Assembly (NCBI GenBank): GCA_016194635.1
Contig: JACQBC010000032.1
Location: 62,001 to 126,000, forward strand
DNA length: 64,000 bases
Origin: Gammaproteobacteria bacterium
GTDB lineage: Bacteria; Pseudomonadota; Gammaproteobacteria; UBA6429; Thiohalophilaceae
Direction of reading: 5' to 3'
The translations under genes were made by a program, and so were the position numbers. Positions 50,768 through 59,802 of the stretch are shown here, in pieces (the first letter of the stretch is position 1; every line of letters begins with the position of its first letter). The notes under the pieces are model-generated. The model was not told where the DNA came from. It worked only from the letters and a program-made list of their open reading frames with translations, and ran no database searches.

Positions 50768-51772
50768 TCACTCGGCTTCGGCGCGCGGCGCGCGCTCCAT
50801 CAAATTTTGCACCGCCGCGCGCGGCGCCAGATCTTCGTACAATACCCGGTACACCTGTTCGCTGATCGGCATGCTGACTTGAAGTTCGCGTGCTAAGTGA
50901 TATACGGCCTTGGCGGTGGTCACGCCTTCTACGACTTTACCGCTGTCGGTTTTCGCCTGTTCAATCCGCTTGCCCTGTCCCAACGCCAATCCCATACGGC
51001 GGTTGCGGGACTGATCATCCGAGCAGGTTAATACCAGATCGCCTAAACCCGAAAGCCCCATGAAGGTCTCGCGTTGCCCGCCCATGGCCACGCCCAGGCG
51101 GGTCATTTCCGCCAAGCCGCGGGTGATCAAGGCCGCGCGGGTATTGATGCCAAAACCCAGTCCATCGGAAATGCCCGCCGCGATCGCCAACACGTTTTTC
51201 ACGGCGCCACCGAGTTCAACCCCGCTGATGTCAGGACTGGTGTAGGTACGAAAATAACCGTGGTGCAAGGCGCCGGCCAGGTCTTCGGCGAAGCGATGAT
51301 CTTTGGAGGCCACGGTAATCGCCCCCGGCAGACCGCGCGCCACTTCGTTGGCAAAGGTCGGGCCGGATAACGCGGCGCACGGGTGGGTGATCGCCAGATC
51401 GTCGCGCACCATCTGGTGCAATAAACGCCGCGAGTCTTGTTCCAAACCCTTGGTGCCCCACGCAAGCCGATGCTGATCATTTAACAGAGGCTTGATGTGC
51501 TGCAGGGTCTGGCGAAAAGCGCTGGAGGGTACGACCACCAAGATATCAGCGGCGCGTTCAATACAGGCGGCCAAGTGGGCGATCGGTTCGATGCTGCCGG
51601 GGAGCTTGATCCCGGGTAAATACGCCTGATTCTCCCGCTCCGCTTGCAGCCGTGTAATGTGCTCGGGGCAATGCGACCACAGCAGGGTGGAACGATTATC
51701 TTGCGCGAGCTGGATCGCCAGTGCCGTGCCCCACGCGCCGGCCCCAATGACAGCGAAGATTCGTTCTGACAT
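50768..51772 (-). CDS. gpsA: Glycerol-3-phosphate dehydrogenase [NAD(P)+] GpsA
   Basis: The 334-residue enzyme makes sn-glycerol-3-phosphate for phospholipid synthesis. The start gives the typical N-terminus IFAVIGAGAWGTALAIQLAQ with the GxGxxG cofactor loop. ALSGPTFANEVARGLPGAIT, VELGGAVKNVLAIAAGISDG with the catalytic Lys, and GLSGLGDLVLTCSDDQSRNR are family blocks. It is the last gene of the group ArsR, rhodanese, grxC, trxC, secB, gpsA on the minus strand. The longer frame upstream adds 28 basic residues and is not used. Confidence 0.97.
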   Translation of the reverse strand: MSERIFAVIGAGAWGTALAIQLAQDNRSTLLWSHCPEHITRLQAERENQAYLPGIKLPGSIEPIAHLAACIERAADILVVVPSSAFRQTLQHIKPLLNDQHRLAWGTKGLEQDSRRLLHQMVRDDLAITHPCAALSGPTFANEVARGLPGAITVASKDHRFAEDLAGALHHGYFRTYTSPDISGVELGGAVKNVLAIAAGISDGLGFGINTRAALITRGLAEMTRLGVAMGGQRETFMGLSGLGDLVLTCSDDQSRNRRMGLALGQGKRIEQAKTDSGKVVEGVTTAKAVYHLARELQVSMPISEQVYRVLYEDLAPRAAVQNLMERAPRAEAE

Positions 51773-51794
51773 GCGAGGCCGTGGCGCGCGGGAT

Positions 51795-52277
51795 TCAGTG
51801 TACCGGAGCGGGCTTCGCGGCCTGTTGTTGCAGATGGTGCGCGTACAGGGCGTCAAAATTCACCGGTGCGAGCAGCAATTGCGGAAATCCACCGCGGGTG
51901 ACGATGTCGGAGATCGCCTCGCGCGCATAGGGAAACAAGATATTGGGACAGAAGCTGCCGAGCATATTGCCCATGTCGGCCTCAGGAAAATCATTGAGCT
52001 GAAAGATACCGGCCTGTTGTACTTCGATTAGAAACGCGGTTTCATTATTATTTTTAACTTCCACGGTGATGGCCAATACCACCTCGAATTGATCCTCCCC
52101 AAGATTACGGGCGCGAGTGTTGAGGTCCAGTTGGTGCTGCGGTTGCCAGTTAGGTTGAAAACTTCCCGGGGTGTTGGGGGCTTCAAAGGACAGGTCCTTG
52201 ACATAGATTTTCATAATGCCAAAACGCGGTTGGGGTGCGGCGTCATCACCCCCGTTGGAGGGTTTGGGGTTAGTCAT
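51795..52277 (-). CDS. secB: Protein-export chaperone SecB
   Basis: The 160-residue protein matches SecB: MKIYVKDLSFEAPNTPGSF, LAITVEVKNNNETAFLIEVQ, FCPNILFPYAREAISDIVTR and GGFPQLLLAPVNFDALY. The tetrameric chaperone keeps preproteins unfolded and delivers them to SecA. A slightly long polar N-terminus (MTNPKPSNGGDDAAPQPRFG) precedes the fold. gpsA follows after 22 bases, the same order as in many gammaproteobacteria. Confidence 0.97.
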   Translation of the reverse strand: MTNPKPSNGGDDAAPQPRFGIMKIYVKDLSFEAPNTPGSFQPNWQPQHQLDLNTRARNLGEDQFEVVLAITVEVKNNNETAFLIEVQQAGIFQLNDFPEADMGNMLGSFCPNILFPYAREAISDIVTRGGFPQLLLAPVNFDALYAHHLQQQAAKPAPVH

Positions 52278-52367
52278 GTTAGTACCGGAGTGGATTAACC
52301 AAGGGGCTGTATGGTAGCAAAATTAACGTGACAAAGTAGCCGGGGTTGGAGATAGCAAGAAAATAAT

Positions 52368-52802
52368 CTAACGATGTTGCTGCACAAACCGCAACAAGCC
52401 GCTTAGATCCGTAGCACCCGCCTGGCGGGCGATTTCTCGGCCGTGGCGCAACAACGCCAGGGTGGGGATGCTGCGGATCGAGAACTGTTGCGCCAGCGGG
52501 GTTTGCTCTTCGGTGTTGACTTTTAGCAGACGTATGCTGGGTTCTAATTGCGCCGCCGCTTGCTCGAACACCGGTGCCATCATCCGGCACGGACCACACC
52601 AAGGGGCCCAGAAATCCACCAGCAGGGGAATATCGTTATGCTGCAGGTGCCGCTGAAAATGCTCAGCCCCAAGATTGATCGGATGGCCGTCGAATAATTT
52701 GTGCTGACAACTACCGCATTTGGCGCGTTCGTGGGGTTTGTCCGCGGGTAAGCGATTAATGCTATGACAATGGGGGCATACGATATGCACAGGGTTAGCC
52801 AT
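52368..52802 (-). CDS. trxC: Thioredoxin 2 (TrxC)
   Basis: The 144 residues include an N-terminal zinc finger (HIVCPHCHSINRLP and RAKCGSCQHKLF, two CxxC pairs) and a thioredoxin domain with active site FWAPWCGPCRMMAP and the cis-Pro loop FSIRSIPTLALLRHGR. This architecture is specific to TrxC, a stress-linked cytoplasmic disulfide reductase. The ATG used is three codons inside a GTG alternative. It is placed between secB and grxC on the same strand. Confidence 0.95.
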   Translation of the reverse strand: MANPVHIVCPHCHSINRLPADKPHERAKCGSCQHKLFDGHPINLGAEHFQRHLQHNDIPLLVDFWAPWCGPCRMMAPVFEQAAAQLEPSIRLLKVNTEEQTPLAQQFSIRSIPTLALLRHGREIARQAGATDLSGLLRFVQQHR

Positions 52803-52829
52803 ACAACCCACTTTGGTGGTGAGTGTTAT

Positions 52830-53087
52830 TTATTTCAAGCCGAGTTTATTATCTAAGGTGCCCGCGGATTCCAGTTCATACAGATCATCGCAACCCCCAA
52901 CGTGTATTTCGTCGATGAAGATCTGCGGCACGGTACGCCGCCCGGATCGCTGCACCATTAGCTCGCGTTGCGCGCTGTCGGTGTCGATACGGATTTCAGT
53001 GAATTTCACACCCTTGCGTTCGAGTAATTTCTTGGCGCGGATACAATAAGGGCAGACCAAAGTACTGTAGATGACCACCTGTGACAT
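52830..53087 (-). CDS. grxC: Glutaredoxin 3 (GrxC)
   Basis: The 85-residue dithiol glutaredoxin has active site VCPYCIRAKKLL, the TVPQIFID cis-Pro loop and the GSH-binding HVGGCDDLYELE. It reduces protein and low-molecular disulfides with glutathione. It starts 32 bases after the rhodanese gene, and its stop is 27 bases before trxC, so these redox genes form one unit. Confidence 0.96.
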   Translation of the reverse strand: MSQVVIYSTLVCPYCIRAKKLLERKGVKFTEIRIDTDSAQRELMVQRSGRRTVPQIFIDEIHVGGCDDLYELESAGTLDNKLGLK

Positions 53088-53119
53088 AGGATTGTTTCAC
53101 TTCGGTTGTGTTATAGGGT

Positions 53120-53548
53120 TTACTTCTTTTTCACCAGCGGCAAACTATCCTGTTGCCAGGCGGTTACCCCGCCGTTGAGGTTAAACACCTTCTCAAAACC
53201 GTGTTTCTTAAGGATGCCGCAGGCGGTCGCGGACCGTTGGCCCGAGCGGCAGCCGACAATAATCGGTTTGTCTTTGTGTTTTTCCAATTCGCTAATACGG
53301 CTTTTCAAAAAACTCAATGGGATGTGGATCGCGTTGACGATATGGCCACTGTGAAATTCATTTTCCTCGCGTACGTCCAACACCACGGCATTGTCGCGGT
53401 TAATCAAACGTATGGCCTCGGCGGGCGCTGTGCCGTTAAAGCCACGCAGTTTGTTGCTGAAAAAACTATAAATCAACATCGCGGTTAACACCACGAAGGC
53501 CAAGGTGAGGTACATATGATTCATTGCAAAGTTGAGGTATTGTTCCAT
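53120..53548 (-). CDS. Membrane-anchored rhodanese-like sulfurtransferase (YibN type)
   Basis: The 142 residues start with one membrane helix (MYLTLAFVVLTAMLIYSFF) followed by a cytoplasmic rhodanese domain. VVLDVREENEFHSGHIVNAI is the CH2A box, and Cys100 in VGCRSGQRSATACG is the catalytic loop. In E. coli and Pseudomonas the homologue YibN lies directly upstream of grxC and secB, as here. The precise substrate is unknown. Confidence 0.92.
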   Translation of the reverse strand: MEQYLNFAMNHMYLTLAFVVLTAMLIYSFFSNKLRGFNGTAPAEAIRLINRDNAVVLDVREENEFHSGHIVNAIHIPLSFLKSRISELEKHKDKPIIVGCRSGQRSATACGILKKHGFEKVFNLNGGVTAWQQDSLPLVKKK

Positions 53549-53575
53549 GGGTCCAACGTGGGGTAAGTAGAGAAT

Positions 53576-53902
53576 TTATTCAAGCTCGGCGCTGGTACAA
53601 AATACTTCGCGCATCATGCTGATGAGGCGTAGGGTACGCTGATCGCCGACTTTGTAATAGACCCGATTGGCGTCCTTACGCGAGGCCAGAATACCTTTAT
53701 CGCGTAGAATGGCCAAATGCTGGGAGATATTGCTTTGCGAGGTGCCCACTTGTTCCACTATATCCTGTACGCTGATCTCGCTCTCGCCCAAGGTGCAGAG
53801 GATTTTGAGTCGTAGCGGGTGGGACATGGCTTTCAAGGAGCGCGAGGCGCGGTCGATATCCTCATCTCGGGTCATCAACAGATCAGTTGCAATATACGTC
53901 AT
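53576..53902 (-). CDS. ArsR-family transcriptional regulator
   Basis: The 108-residue winged-helix protein reads MSHPLRLKILCTLGESEISV, then VEQVGTSQSNISQHLAILRD as recognition helix and VYYKVGDQRTLRLI as the wing. It ends with Cys in REVFCTSAELE. The start codon is preceded by only a weak ribosome site, and an internal ATG nine codons on is possible. It is the first gene before the rhodanese-grxC-trxC-secB-gpsA series. Two Cys (LCTLG and VFCTS) could sense sulfur or redox state, which is inference. Confidence 0.82.
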   Translation of the reverse strand: MTYIATDLLMTRDEDIDRASRSLKAMSHPLRLKILCTLGESEISVQDIVEQVGTSQSNISQHLAILRDKGILASRKDANRVYYKVGDQRTLRLISMMREVFCTSAELE

Positions 53903-54111
53903 GAGAAAATGTCCAACCTCTACCACCAGTGTCTTTATTAATAAAACATTATACAATAATCTTCCGTTTGAGAAGGAAAACTCAGCTTTTTCCGGAAATT
54001 TAGTGCAGCAAGCGCTTCAGCCTCCTTTAATTTAAGGTGCTGGATTGTGACCGAGGAGTAGTTTAGACTTTGTCTAAGTCTGATCAGCAACCCAACCCCA
54101 ATGGTAATCGA

Positions 54112-55683
54112 ATGCCAACCATGACTAAACCTGTTTTACTCGTTGTTCTCGATGGCTGGGGCTGTGCTGATCCCAGTCCGGTCAACGCGATTGCCAGTGC
54201 CCATACCCCGGAATGGGATCGGATCTGGGCCCGCTATCCGCACACCTTAATTAATGGCTCGGGCGCGTCAGTCGGTTTACCGGCTGAGCAGATGGGCAAT
54301 TCCGAGGTGGGTCACTTAAATCTCGGCGCCGGGCGGGTGGTCTACCAAGAATACACCCGGGTCAGCCGCTCGATTAAAACCGGTTCCTTCTTTACCAACC
54401 AGACCCTGGTGGATGTGGTGGAGAATGCCAAGACCCACGGTAAGGCGCTGCACATCCTCGGGTTACTGTCTCCCGGAGGGGTGCACAGTCATGAGGAACA
54501 TATCCATGCCATGCTAGAGCTGGCCGTCAAACGGGGGGCCGGCCAAATCTACCTGCACGCATTTTTAGACGGGCGGGATACCGCGCCCAAGAGCGCGGCC
54601 GAATCGCTGCGCAAGATGCAGGCGAAATGTGCGGAGCTGGGCGGCGGGAGGATTGCCTCGATCATCGGCCGCTATTACGCCATGGATCGCGACCACCGCT
54701 GGCCGCGCATACAAAAAGCCTATGATCTGATCACCCAAGGCAAAGCCGAGTTCACCGCGGTCGATCCCATGGCGGGCTTGGCGCTGGCGTATACCCGCGG
54801 TGAAACCGATGAATTTGTGCAGGCGACCGCGATCGTCCCCGCCGGAGAGACCCCGGTACAGTTGCAGGACGGTGACAGCATTGTCTTCATGAATTATCGT
54901 TCGGATCGCGCCCGTCAAATCACCCGCCCCTTTATCGAACCCAATTTTGACGCCTTCCCACGCGCGGTGACCCCTAAGCTGGGGACGTTTGTCAGCCTCA
55001 CCGAATACAAATCCGATTTTGATATTCCCGTGGCCTACCCGCCCGAGCGTTTGAAAAACGTGTTCGGGGAATACATCGCCGGACTGGGCCTGCACCAATT
55101 ACGTATCGCCGAAACCGAGAAATACGCCCACGTCACCTTTTTCTTCAACGGCGGCCGTGAGGAGCCGTTTGAATTTGAAGATCGTATTTTGATCAACTCA
55201 CCCAATGTCGCTACCTATGATCAACAACCGCAGATGAGCGCGTTTGAAGTCACTGATAAATTGGTGAGCGCGATTGAGAGCGGTAAATACGCCGTTATTA
55301 TCTGTAATTATGCCAACCCCGACATGGTCGGTCATACCGGTAATTTTGCCGCCACGGTCAAGGCCATCGAGGTGATCGACAAGTGCTTGCAGCGGGTGGT
55401 GGTGGCGATAGAAAAAGTAGGCGGCGAGATGCTGATCACCGCCGACCACGGCAATGCCGAAATGATGGAAAATACCATCACCCACCAGCCGCATACCGCG
55501 CATACCACCAATTTGGTGCCGTTTATTTATGTCGGGCCACGCGCAATCAAGCTTGCGCCGCAAGGCGGGGTATTGTCGGATGTCGCACCCACGATGCTGG
55601 TGCTGATGGGATTACCGCAGCCCCCGGAAATGACCGGCCGCTCATTGCTGCAAGCGGACACTGCCGATCGCGCGATTGCATAG
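54112..55683 (+). CDS. gpmI: 2,3-bisphosphoglycerate-independent phosphoglycerate mutase GpmI
   Basis: The glycolytic mutase has about 523 residues, the usual 510-525. [20 protein letters not shown] carries the first metal ligands. Ser64 in [15 protein letters not shown] is the phosphoserine intermediate. [51 protein letters not shown] and [12 protein letters not shown] are the remaining active-site and Mn-binding blocks. With the ATG chosen, the serine falls at residue 64 as in the E. coli enzyme; a TTG 14 codons upstream is less likely. It leads the conserved gpmI-envC-ctpA series and is divergent from the arsR-gpsA group. Confidence 0.96.
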   Translation: MPTMTKPVLLVVLDGWGCADPSPVNAIASAHTPEWDRIWARYPHTLINGSGASVGLPAEQMGNSEVGHLNLGAGRVVYQEYTRVSRSIKTGSFFTNQTLVDVVENAKTHGKALHILGLLSPGGVHSHEEHIHAMLELAVKRGAGQIYLHAFLDGRDTAPKSAAESLRKMQAKCAELGGGRIASIIGRYYAMDRDHRWPRIQKAYDLITQGKAEFTAVDPMAGLALAYTRGETDEFVQATAIVPAGETPVQLQDGDSIVFMNYRSDRARQITRPFIEPNFDAFPRAVTPKLGTFVSLTEYKSDFDIPVAYPPERLKNVFGEYIAGLGLHQLRIAETEKYAHVTFFFNGGREEPFEFEDRILINSPNVATYDQQPQMSAFEVTDKLVSAIESGKYAVIICNYANPDMVGHTGNFAATVKAIEVIDKCLQRVVVAIEKVGGEMLITADHGNAEMMENTITHQPHTAHTTNLVPFIYVGPRAIKLAPQGGVLSDVAPTMLVLMGLPQPPEMTGRSLLQADTADRAIA

Positions 55684-56006
55684 TCGATTGGATCATTAAT
55701 CCAAATTTAATCCATAAAAATGGTAATAACCCGTGTGGGCGCCAAGCACGATAAAGCCGACACTTAGCCTCACGGCATCCCGCCTTCCGCGACACTTGCA
55801 CTGGCTGGTGCATCGTCCCTGCGGCCGGTGGTCACAACCACGAATACCTGCTCCCGCCGGTGACGCGTCTAAAGGGTTGGCCACCTATCCTTGGCTGTGA
55901 TGTTAAACTTCGCAACAAGAATATGTTGAGGCGGTACATCTGTGTGCACTGGATGGATTGGTATTCATAGTCGTTGTGTGGACTCGACCGGACAAGCAAT
56001 AGATTC
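55684..56006. other. Intergenic region between gpmI and envC
   Basis: The 320 bases have no supported gene. In most relatives envC follows gpmI closely, so the gap is longer than usual. I see no strong terminator. The left part is AT-rich (TTGATCATTAATCC-like sequence); the middle is GC-rich and contains imperfect short repeats. Confidence 0.5.
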
Positions 56007-57152
56007 ATGACCAGGATAACCATCACCTGGCTTCTCATTGCTAACCTCGGTCTAACGCCGTGGTCGTTCGCCGCCCCGGCTGACGAGAAAGAAGCCGCGC
56101 TGGCCAAGGTCCGCCAAAGCATCGAAACCCTGCGTAAAGAGATCGCCGCGACCCAGCACCAACACGACGCGGTTAGTGCTGAGCTGGCGGACATTGAGCA
56201 ACGTATCGCCCAGGTACACAAACTGATCCGGCGTTTGCAACAAGACCAACGGCAACAACAGAAGAAATTAACCAAACTAGGCGCACAAGAACGGCAGTTA
56301 CAGACCGAGGTAAATACTCAGTCCGCGTTATTAGCCCGGCAGATGCGCGCGGCCTATATGATCGGCAACCAAGAACAGCTCAAGCTCTGGCTCAATGCCC
56401 AAGACCCGGCGGCGGTGAGTCGTACCGGTGTGTATTATGATTACCTGCACCGCGCCCGGGCCAGGCGTATTCATGACCTGCGCCAGAGCGTGACGCAATT
56501 ACTGGCCTTACGTGACAGCCTCAAAGTGGAGCGCGAACGTTTATCCGCCTTGCAACAGCAACAGCAAACGATTCAACAAGAACTGCAGGTCCGCTCCGCA
56601 AGCCGTGCCGCGGTGCTGCAAAAACTGCAAGCTGAATTGACCAGTAAGGAACAACAATTGGCGCAGTCGCTGCAAGATGAAAAGCGCCTGAATCAGCTGG
56701 TGAATGCCCTGCGCGAGGTTATCCCCGAGGCCTTGCTGCAAACCGGGCAACGTTCTCCGTTTGGTCGGCTCAAGGGCAAATTGCATTGGCCGACGTTAGG
56801 GCGGGTGCAGGATAGCTTTGGCAAAAAGCAGCAGTCCGGGCGGACCCGCATCAACGGGGTGAGGATCCTCGCCCCGGCCGGCCACGAGGTACATGCCGTG
56901 GCGCCGGGGCGGGTGGCCTATGCCGACTGGTTACGGGGCTATGGCATGTTGTTGATCCTGGATCACGGCGACGGCTACATGAGTTTGTACGGCCATAATC
57001 AGGCGATATATAAGGAACTCGGGGAATGGGTGCAGGCGGGTGAGCTGATTGCCAGCGTCGGCAGCAGCGGTGGCGAGACCCAGGACAGTCTATATTTTGA
57101 GCTGCGTCACAACGGTACCCCGATTAACCCCATGGTATGGTGCCGACGTTGA
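56007..57152 (+). CDS. envC: Murein hydrolase activator EnvC (degenerate M23 domain)
   Basis: The 381 residues begin with a signal peptide (MTRITITWLLIANLGLTPWS, cleavage after FA). A long Gln-rich coiled coil follows (~25-250), then a C-terminal LytM fold (GVRILAPAGHEVHAVAPGRV, SLYGHNQAIYKELGEWVQAG, SLYFELRHNGTPINP). The first zinc ligand H-x3-D of active M23 enzymes is lost (INGVRIL in place of HxGxD), as in EnvC, which activates amidases AmiA/B at the division site instead of cutting peptidoglycan itself. The ATG inside a slightly longer frame was chosen because it starts the signal peptide. Confidence 0.93.
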   Translation: MTRITITWLLIANLGLTPWSFAAPADEKEAALAKVRQSIETLRKEIAATQHQHDAVSAELADIEQRIAQVHKLIRRLQQDQRQQQKKLTKLGAQERQLQTEVNTQSALLARQMRAAYMIGNQEQLKLWLNAQDPAAVSRTGVYYDYLHRARARRIHDLRQSVTQLLALRDSLKVERERLSALQQQQQTIQQELQVRSASRAAVLQKLQAELTSKEQQLAQSLQDEKRLNQLVNALREVIPEALLQTGQRSPFGRLKGKLHWPTLGRVQDSFGKKQQSGRTRINGVRILAPAGHEVHAVAPGRVAYADWLRGYGMLLILDHGDGYMSLYGHNQAIYKELGEWVQAGELIASVGSSGGETQDSLYFELRHNGTPINPMVWCRR

Positions 57153-57246
57153 CTATCACCGCGCGGTTATGCGAATTGTTTAAATCTGGAGTACTATCAG
57201 CAACCTGTTCACTGAACGATGCCATGAGGCCATGCAAGGAAATCCT

Positions 57247-58578
57247 ATGAAGAGCAATTTTACCCGTAATGTCCTGATCCTTACCTTTGGCTTATGCCTG
57301 GGCGTGTTGTTGGCCCTGGGCAGTACCGTGATGTCCAAGGGCGGCAACCCGGACGCGGAGGCCACGGCCGGTATCCCGTTAGAGGACATCCGCACCTTGA
57401 GCGAGGTGTTCGGTAAGATCAAAGAACATTACGTCGAGGAGGTGAGCGACAAGCAGCTGTTGGAAAACGCGATCCGCGGCATGTTATCCGGCTTGGACCC
57501 GCACTCCAGTTATTTGGATAAAGAAAGTTATCAGGATCTTAAGGTGAGCACCACCGGCGAATTCGGCGGCCTGGGTATTGTGGTCGGCATGGAAGAGGGG
57601 TTTGTCAAAGTGATCTCGCCTATTGATGATACTCCCGCCGCCAAAGCGGGCATCAAGGCCGGTGACATTATCATTCGGCTGGATGAAAAACCGGTCAAGG
57701 GCATGAACCTGGATGAGGCCGTGAAGTTAATGCGCGGTCCCCCCGGAACCAAGATCGATTTAACGATTTTACGGGATAAAGACAAACCGCAAACATATAC
57801 CCTCACCCGCGACAAGATCCACGTCAACAGCGTTAAACAACGCTTACTCGATAATGGGTTTGGTTATGTGCGGATCAGCCAGTTCCAAGATAAAACCGGC
57901 GAGGAATTACGCAAGGCCCTGAATAAACTCAAGGAAGATAACAAAGGCCCGCTCAAAGGTTTGGTACTCGACCTGCGCAATAATCCCGGCGGCTTGCTCG
58001 AACAAGCGGTAGAGGTGGCGGATACCTTTATCACCAAGGGTAAGATCGTCAGCATCAAAGGCCGTGGGGGTAGTAACACCACGACCCGCAACGCTACTCC
58101 CAACGATGCGTTGAACGGCGCGCCCATGGTCGTGCTGGTGAACGGCGGTTCGGCGTCGGCTTCGGAAATTGTGGCCGGTGCTTTACAAGATCAGAAACGC
58201 GCGGTATTAATGGGGTCGCGTACCTTCGGCAAGGGGTCGGTGCAAACCGTGATACCGATCAGCAATGACACCGCGATTAAAATCACTACCGCGCGCTATT
58301 ACACCCCCAACGATCGATCGATTCAGGCCGAAGGGATTGAGCCCGACATCGTGCTGGATAACCTCAAGCTGGCTGAAACCAAAACCGACGCGGGTTTAGC
58401 CCCAGTGAAAGAGGCCGATTTGGAGGGACATTTGGAAAATACTACAAGTAAAAAAGATTCCAAGGATCTGGCCGAACAAGCCAAAAAGAAACGCCTAAGC
58501 TTGGTTACCGAGGATTATCCGATCTTTGAGGCGCTGAATATGCTCAAGGGGATGGCCTTGCTCAGCGGCGCCCACTAA
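57247..58578 (+). CDS. ctpA: Carboxyl-terminal processing protease CtpA (S41)
   Basis: The periplasmic serine protease has 443 residues. The signal/anchor FTRNVLILTFGLCLGVLLAL is followed by a PDZ domain (FGGLGIVVGMEEGFVKVISP, AGIKAGDIIIRLDEKPVKGM). The catalytic core has VLDLRNNPGGLLEQAVEVAD, Ser in NGGSASASEIVAGALQD and Lys in FGKGSVQTV, the Ser-Lys dyad. AAGGAAATCCT precedes the ATG. It follows envC by about 95 bases in the conserved gpmI-envC-ctpA order. CtpA trims cell-wall hydrolases in other gammaproteobacteria. Confidence 0.95.
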   Translation: MKSNFTRNVLILTFGLCLGVLLALGSTVMSKGGNPDAEATAGIPLEDIRTLSEVFGKIKEHYVEEVSDKQLLENAIRGMLSGLDPHSSYLDKESYQDLKVSTTGEFGGLGIVVGMEEGFVKVISPIDDTPAAKAGIKAGDIIIRLDEKPVKGMNLDEAVKLMRGPPGTKIDLTILRDKDKPQTYTLTRDKIHVNSVKQRLLDNGFGYVRISQFQDKTGEELRKALNKLKEDNKGPLKGLVLDLRNNPGGLLEQAVEVADTFITKGKIVSIKGRGGSNTTTRNATPNDALNGAPMVVLVNGGSASASEIVAGALQDQKRAVLMGSRTFGKGSVQTVIPISNDTAIKITTARYYTPNDRSIQAEGIEPDIVLDNLKLAETKTDAGLAPVKEADLEGHLENTTSKKDSKDLAEQAKKKRLSLVTEDYPIFEALNMLKGMALLSGAH

Positions 58579-58589
58579 CGGCTGAGTGC

Positions 58590-59138
58590 ATGACGCAGGT
58601 TCTGGTTCCACTGGCACAGGGCTGTGAAGAGCTGGAGGCGGTGACGATTATTGATTTGCTGCGCCGTGCCGGGATGACGGTGGTGAGCGCCGGATTGGAT
58701 CAACACCCGGTGAAGGCCAGCCGCGGTACGGTGTTCCTCCCGGACACAACCTTGGAGGAGGCGCTCAACTACGACTACGATATGATCGTGCTCCCCGGAG
58801 GAATGCCGGGGGCCAATCATTTACGCGATGATGCGCGGGTCCAAGACCTGTTGAAAAAAATGGCCCGACAAGGCAAATACACCGCCGCCATTTGCGCCGC
58901 GCCCAAGGCCTTGGCGAGAGCGGGTTTATTGACGGGTAAACGGGTCACCAGTTTTCCAGGCAGTTTGGATGAGGTGCTGGACAGCGTGCAGTATCTTGAG
59001 CAGGCGGTGGTGATCGATGGCAAGGTGATCACCTCGCGCGGACCGGGCACGGCCATGGAATTTGCCTTGGTCTTGATTGAACAGGTATTGGGCCGACAAA
59101 AGCGTATGGAGGTGGAGGCACCGCTGCAACGGATGTAA
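58590..59138 (+). CDS. DJ-1/PfpI family protein (YajL-like)
   Basis: The 182 residues match YajL/DJ-1. QVLVPLAQGCEELEAVTIID has the conserved Glu, and the nucleophile Cys sits in AAICAAPKALARAGLL, the sharp elbow. YDMIVLPGGMPGANHL and ITSRGPGTAMEFALVLIEQV are further blocks. It probably acts as a covalent chaperone or deglycase-type protector of proteins under oxidative stress. It begins 11 bases after ctpA, so the two are co-transcribed. Confidence 0.92.
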   Translation: MTQVLVPLAQGCEELEAVTIIDLLRRAGMTVVSAGLDQHPVKASRGTVFLPDTTLEEALNYDYDMIVLPGGMPGANHLRDDARVQDLLKKMARQGKYTAAICAAPKALARAGLLTGKRVTSFPGSLDEVLDSVQYLEQAVVIDGKVITSRGPGTAMEFALVLIEQVLGRQKRMEVEAPLQRM

Positions 59139-59146
59139 CTTCCGCC

Positions 59147-59791
59147 TTAGGGTAGTTTGGTAATCACCCGGCGCGCGGTTTCTTCCACGATGGTGGCAAA
59201 ACTCACCGGCCGTTCCTCGGACGTGTCATCGGCATAATTTAATTCCTGGATCGCCTCAAAGGCGATCGTCCCGGTTTGTGCATCCCAGATTTGCACGAAC
59301 AGGCGGATGTTGGCGAATTTTGTATCCACCAAGCGAAACCCAAAAAATCCAAAGCGCGAACTCGAATCCTGTTTGAAATTAGCCAATTTGAGCTGCAGGA
59401 AGTAACGTACGTGGAGTTGCTCGGCAATTTTGGCGAGTACTTCTTTTTTTAAGATCCCGGTGTTGCGGTATTCGTCGTACATGTCACGGTAGGCATCCGA
59501 CAGATTGGCGCGATTGATCACCCCCAGGGTTTCCGGCAGCGAGACATAACAAATCTCCGGACGCTGGGCGCGTAAAACCTCGGAAAATCCCAGCGCTAAG
59601 GCTTGTTTATCTTCTTCTTGCCCGGTGGGCGTGGAGGGGGTTAAAAACGCCAAGTGGTATTGGCTCAATTCGTTTTTGGCCAGGGCGATGACTTGAACTT
59701 GGGTGGAATCGTGAATCTGAACTCCCACACAGCCCGCCGTGATACCACAGGCCCACAGCAGGGCCCAAAATTTTATTTGACGACGATACAT
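59147..59791 (-). CDS. Lipoprotein of unknown function
   Basis: This protein of 214 residues starts MYRRQIKFWALLWACGITAG followed by Cys21, a clean lipobox. The mature part (SQYHLAFLTPSTPTGQEEDK, ALGFSEVLRAQRPEICYVSL, LHVRYFLQLKLANFKQDSSS) and the segment VQIWDAQTGTIAFEAIQELN resemble outer-membrane-linked lipoproteins that bind to assembly complexes, but I cannot name the family. It converges with the DJ-1 gene, eight bases apart. It lies 11 bases after the ubiB stop on the same strand and may share its transcript. Confidence 0.75.
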   Translation of the reverse strand: MYRRQIKFWALLWACGITAGCVGVQIHDSTQVQVIALAKNELSQYHLAFLTPSTPTGQEEDKQALALGFSEVLRAQRPEICYVSLPETLGVINRANLSDAYRDMYDEYRNTGILKKEVLAKIAEQLHVRYFLQLKLANFKQDSSSRFGFFGFRLVDTKFANIRLFVQIWDAQTGTIAFEAIQELNYADDTSEERPVSFATIVEETARRVITKLP

Positions 59792-59802
59792 GGTGCGTGA
59801 TC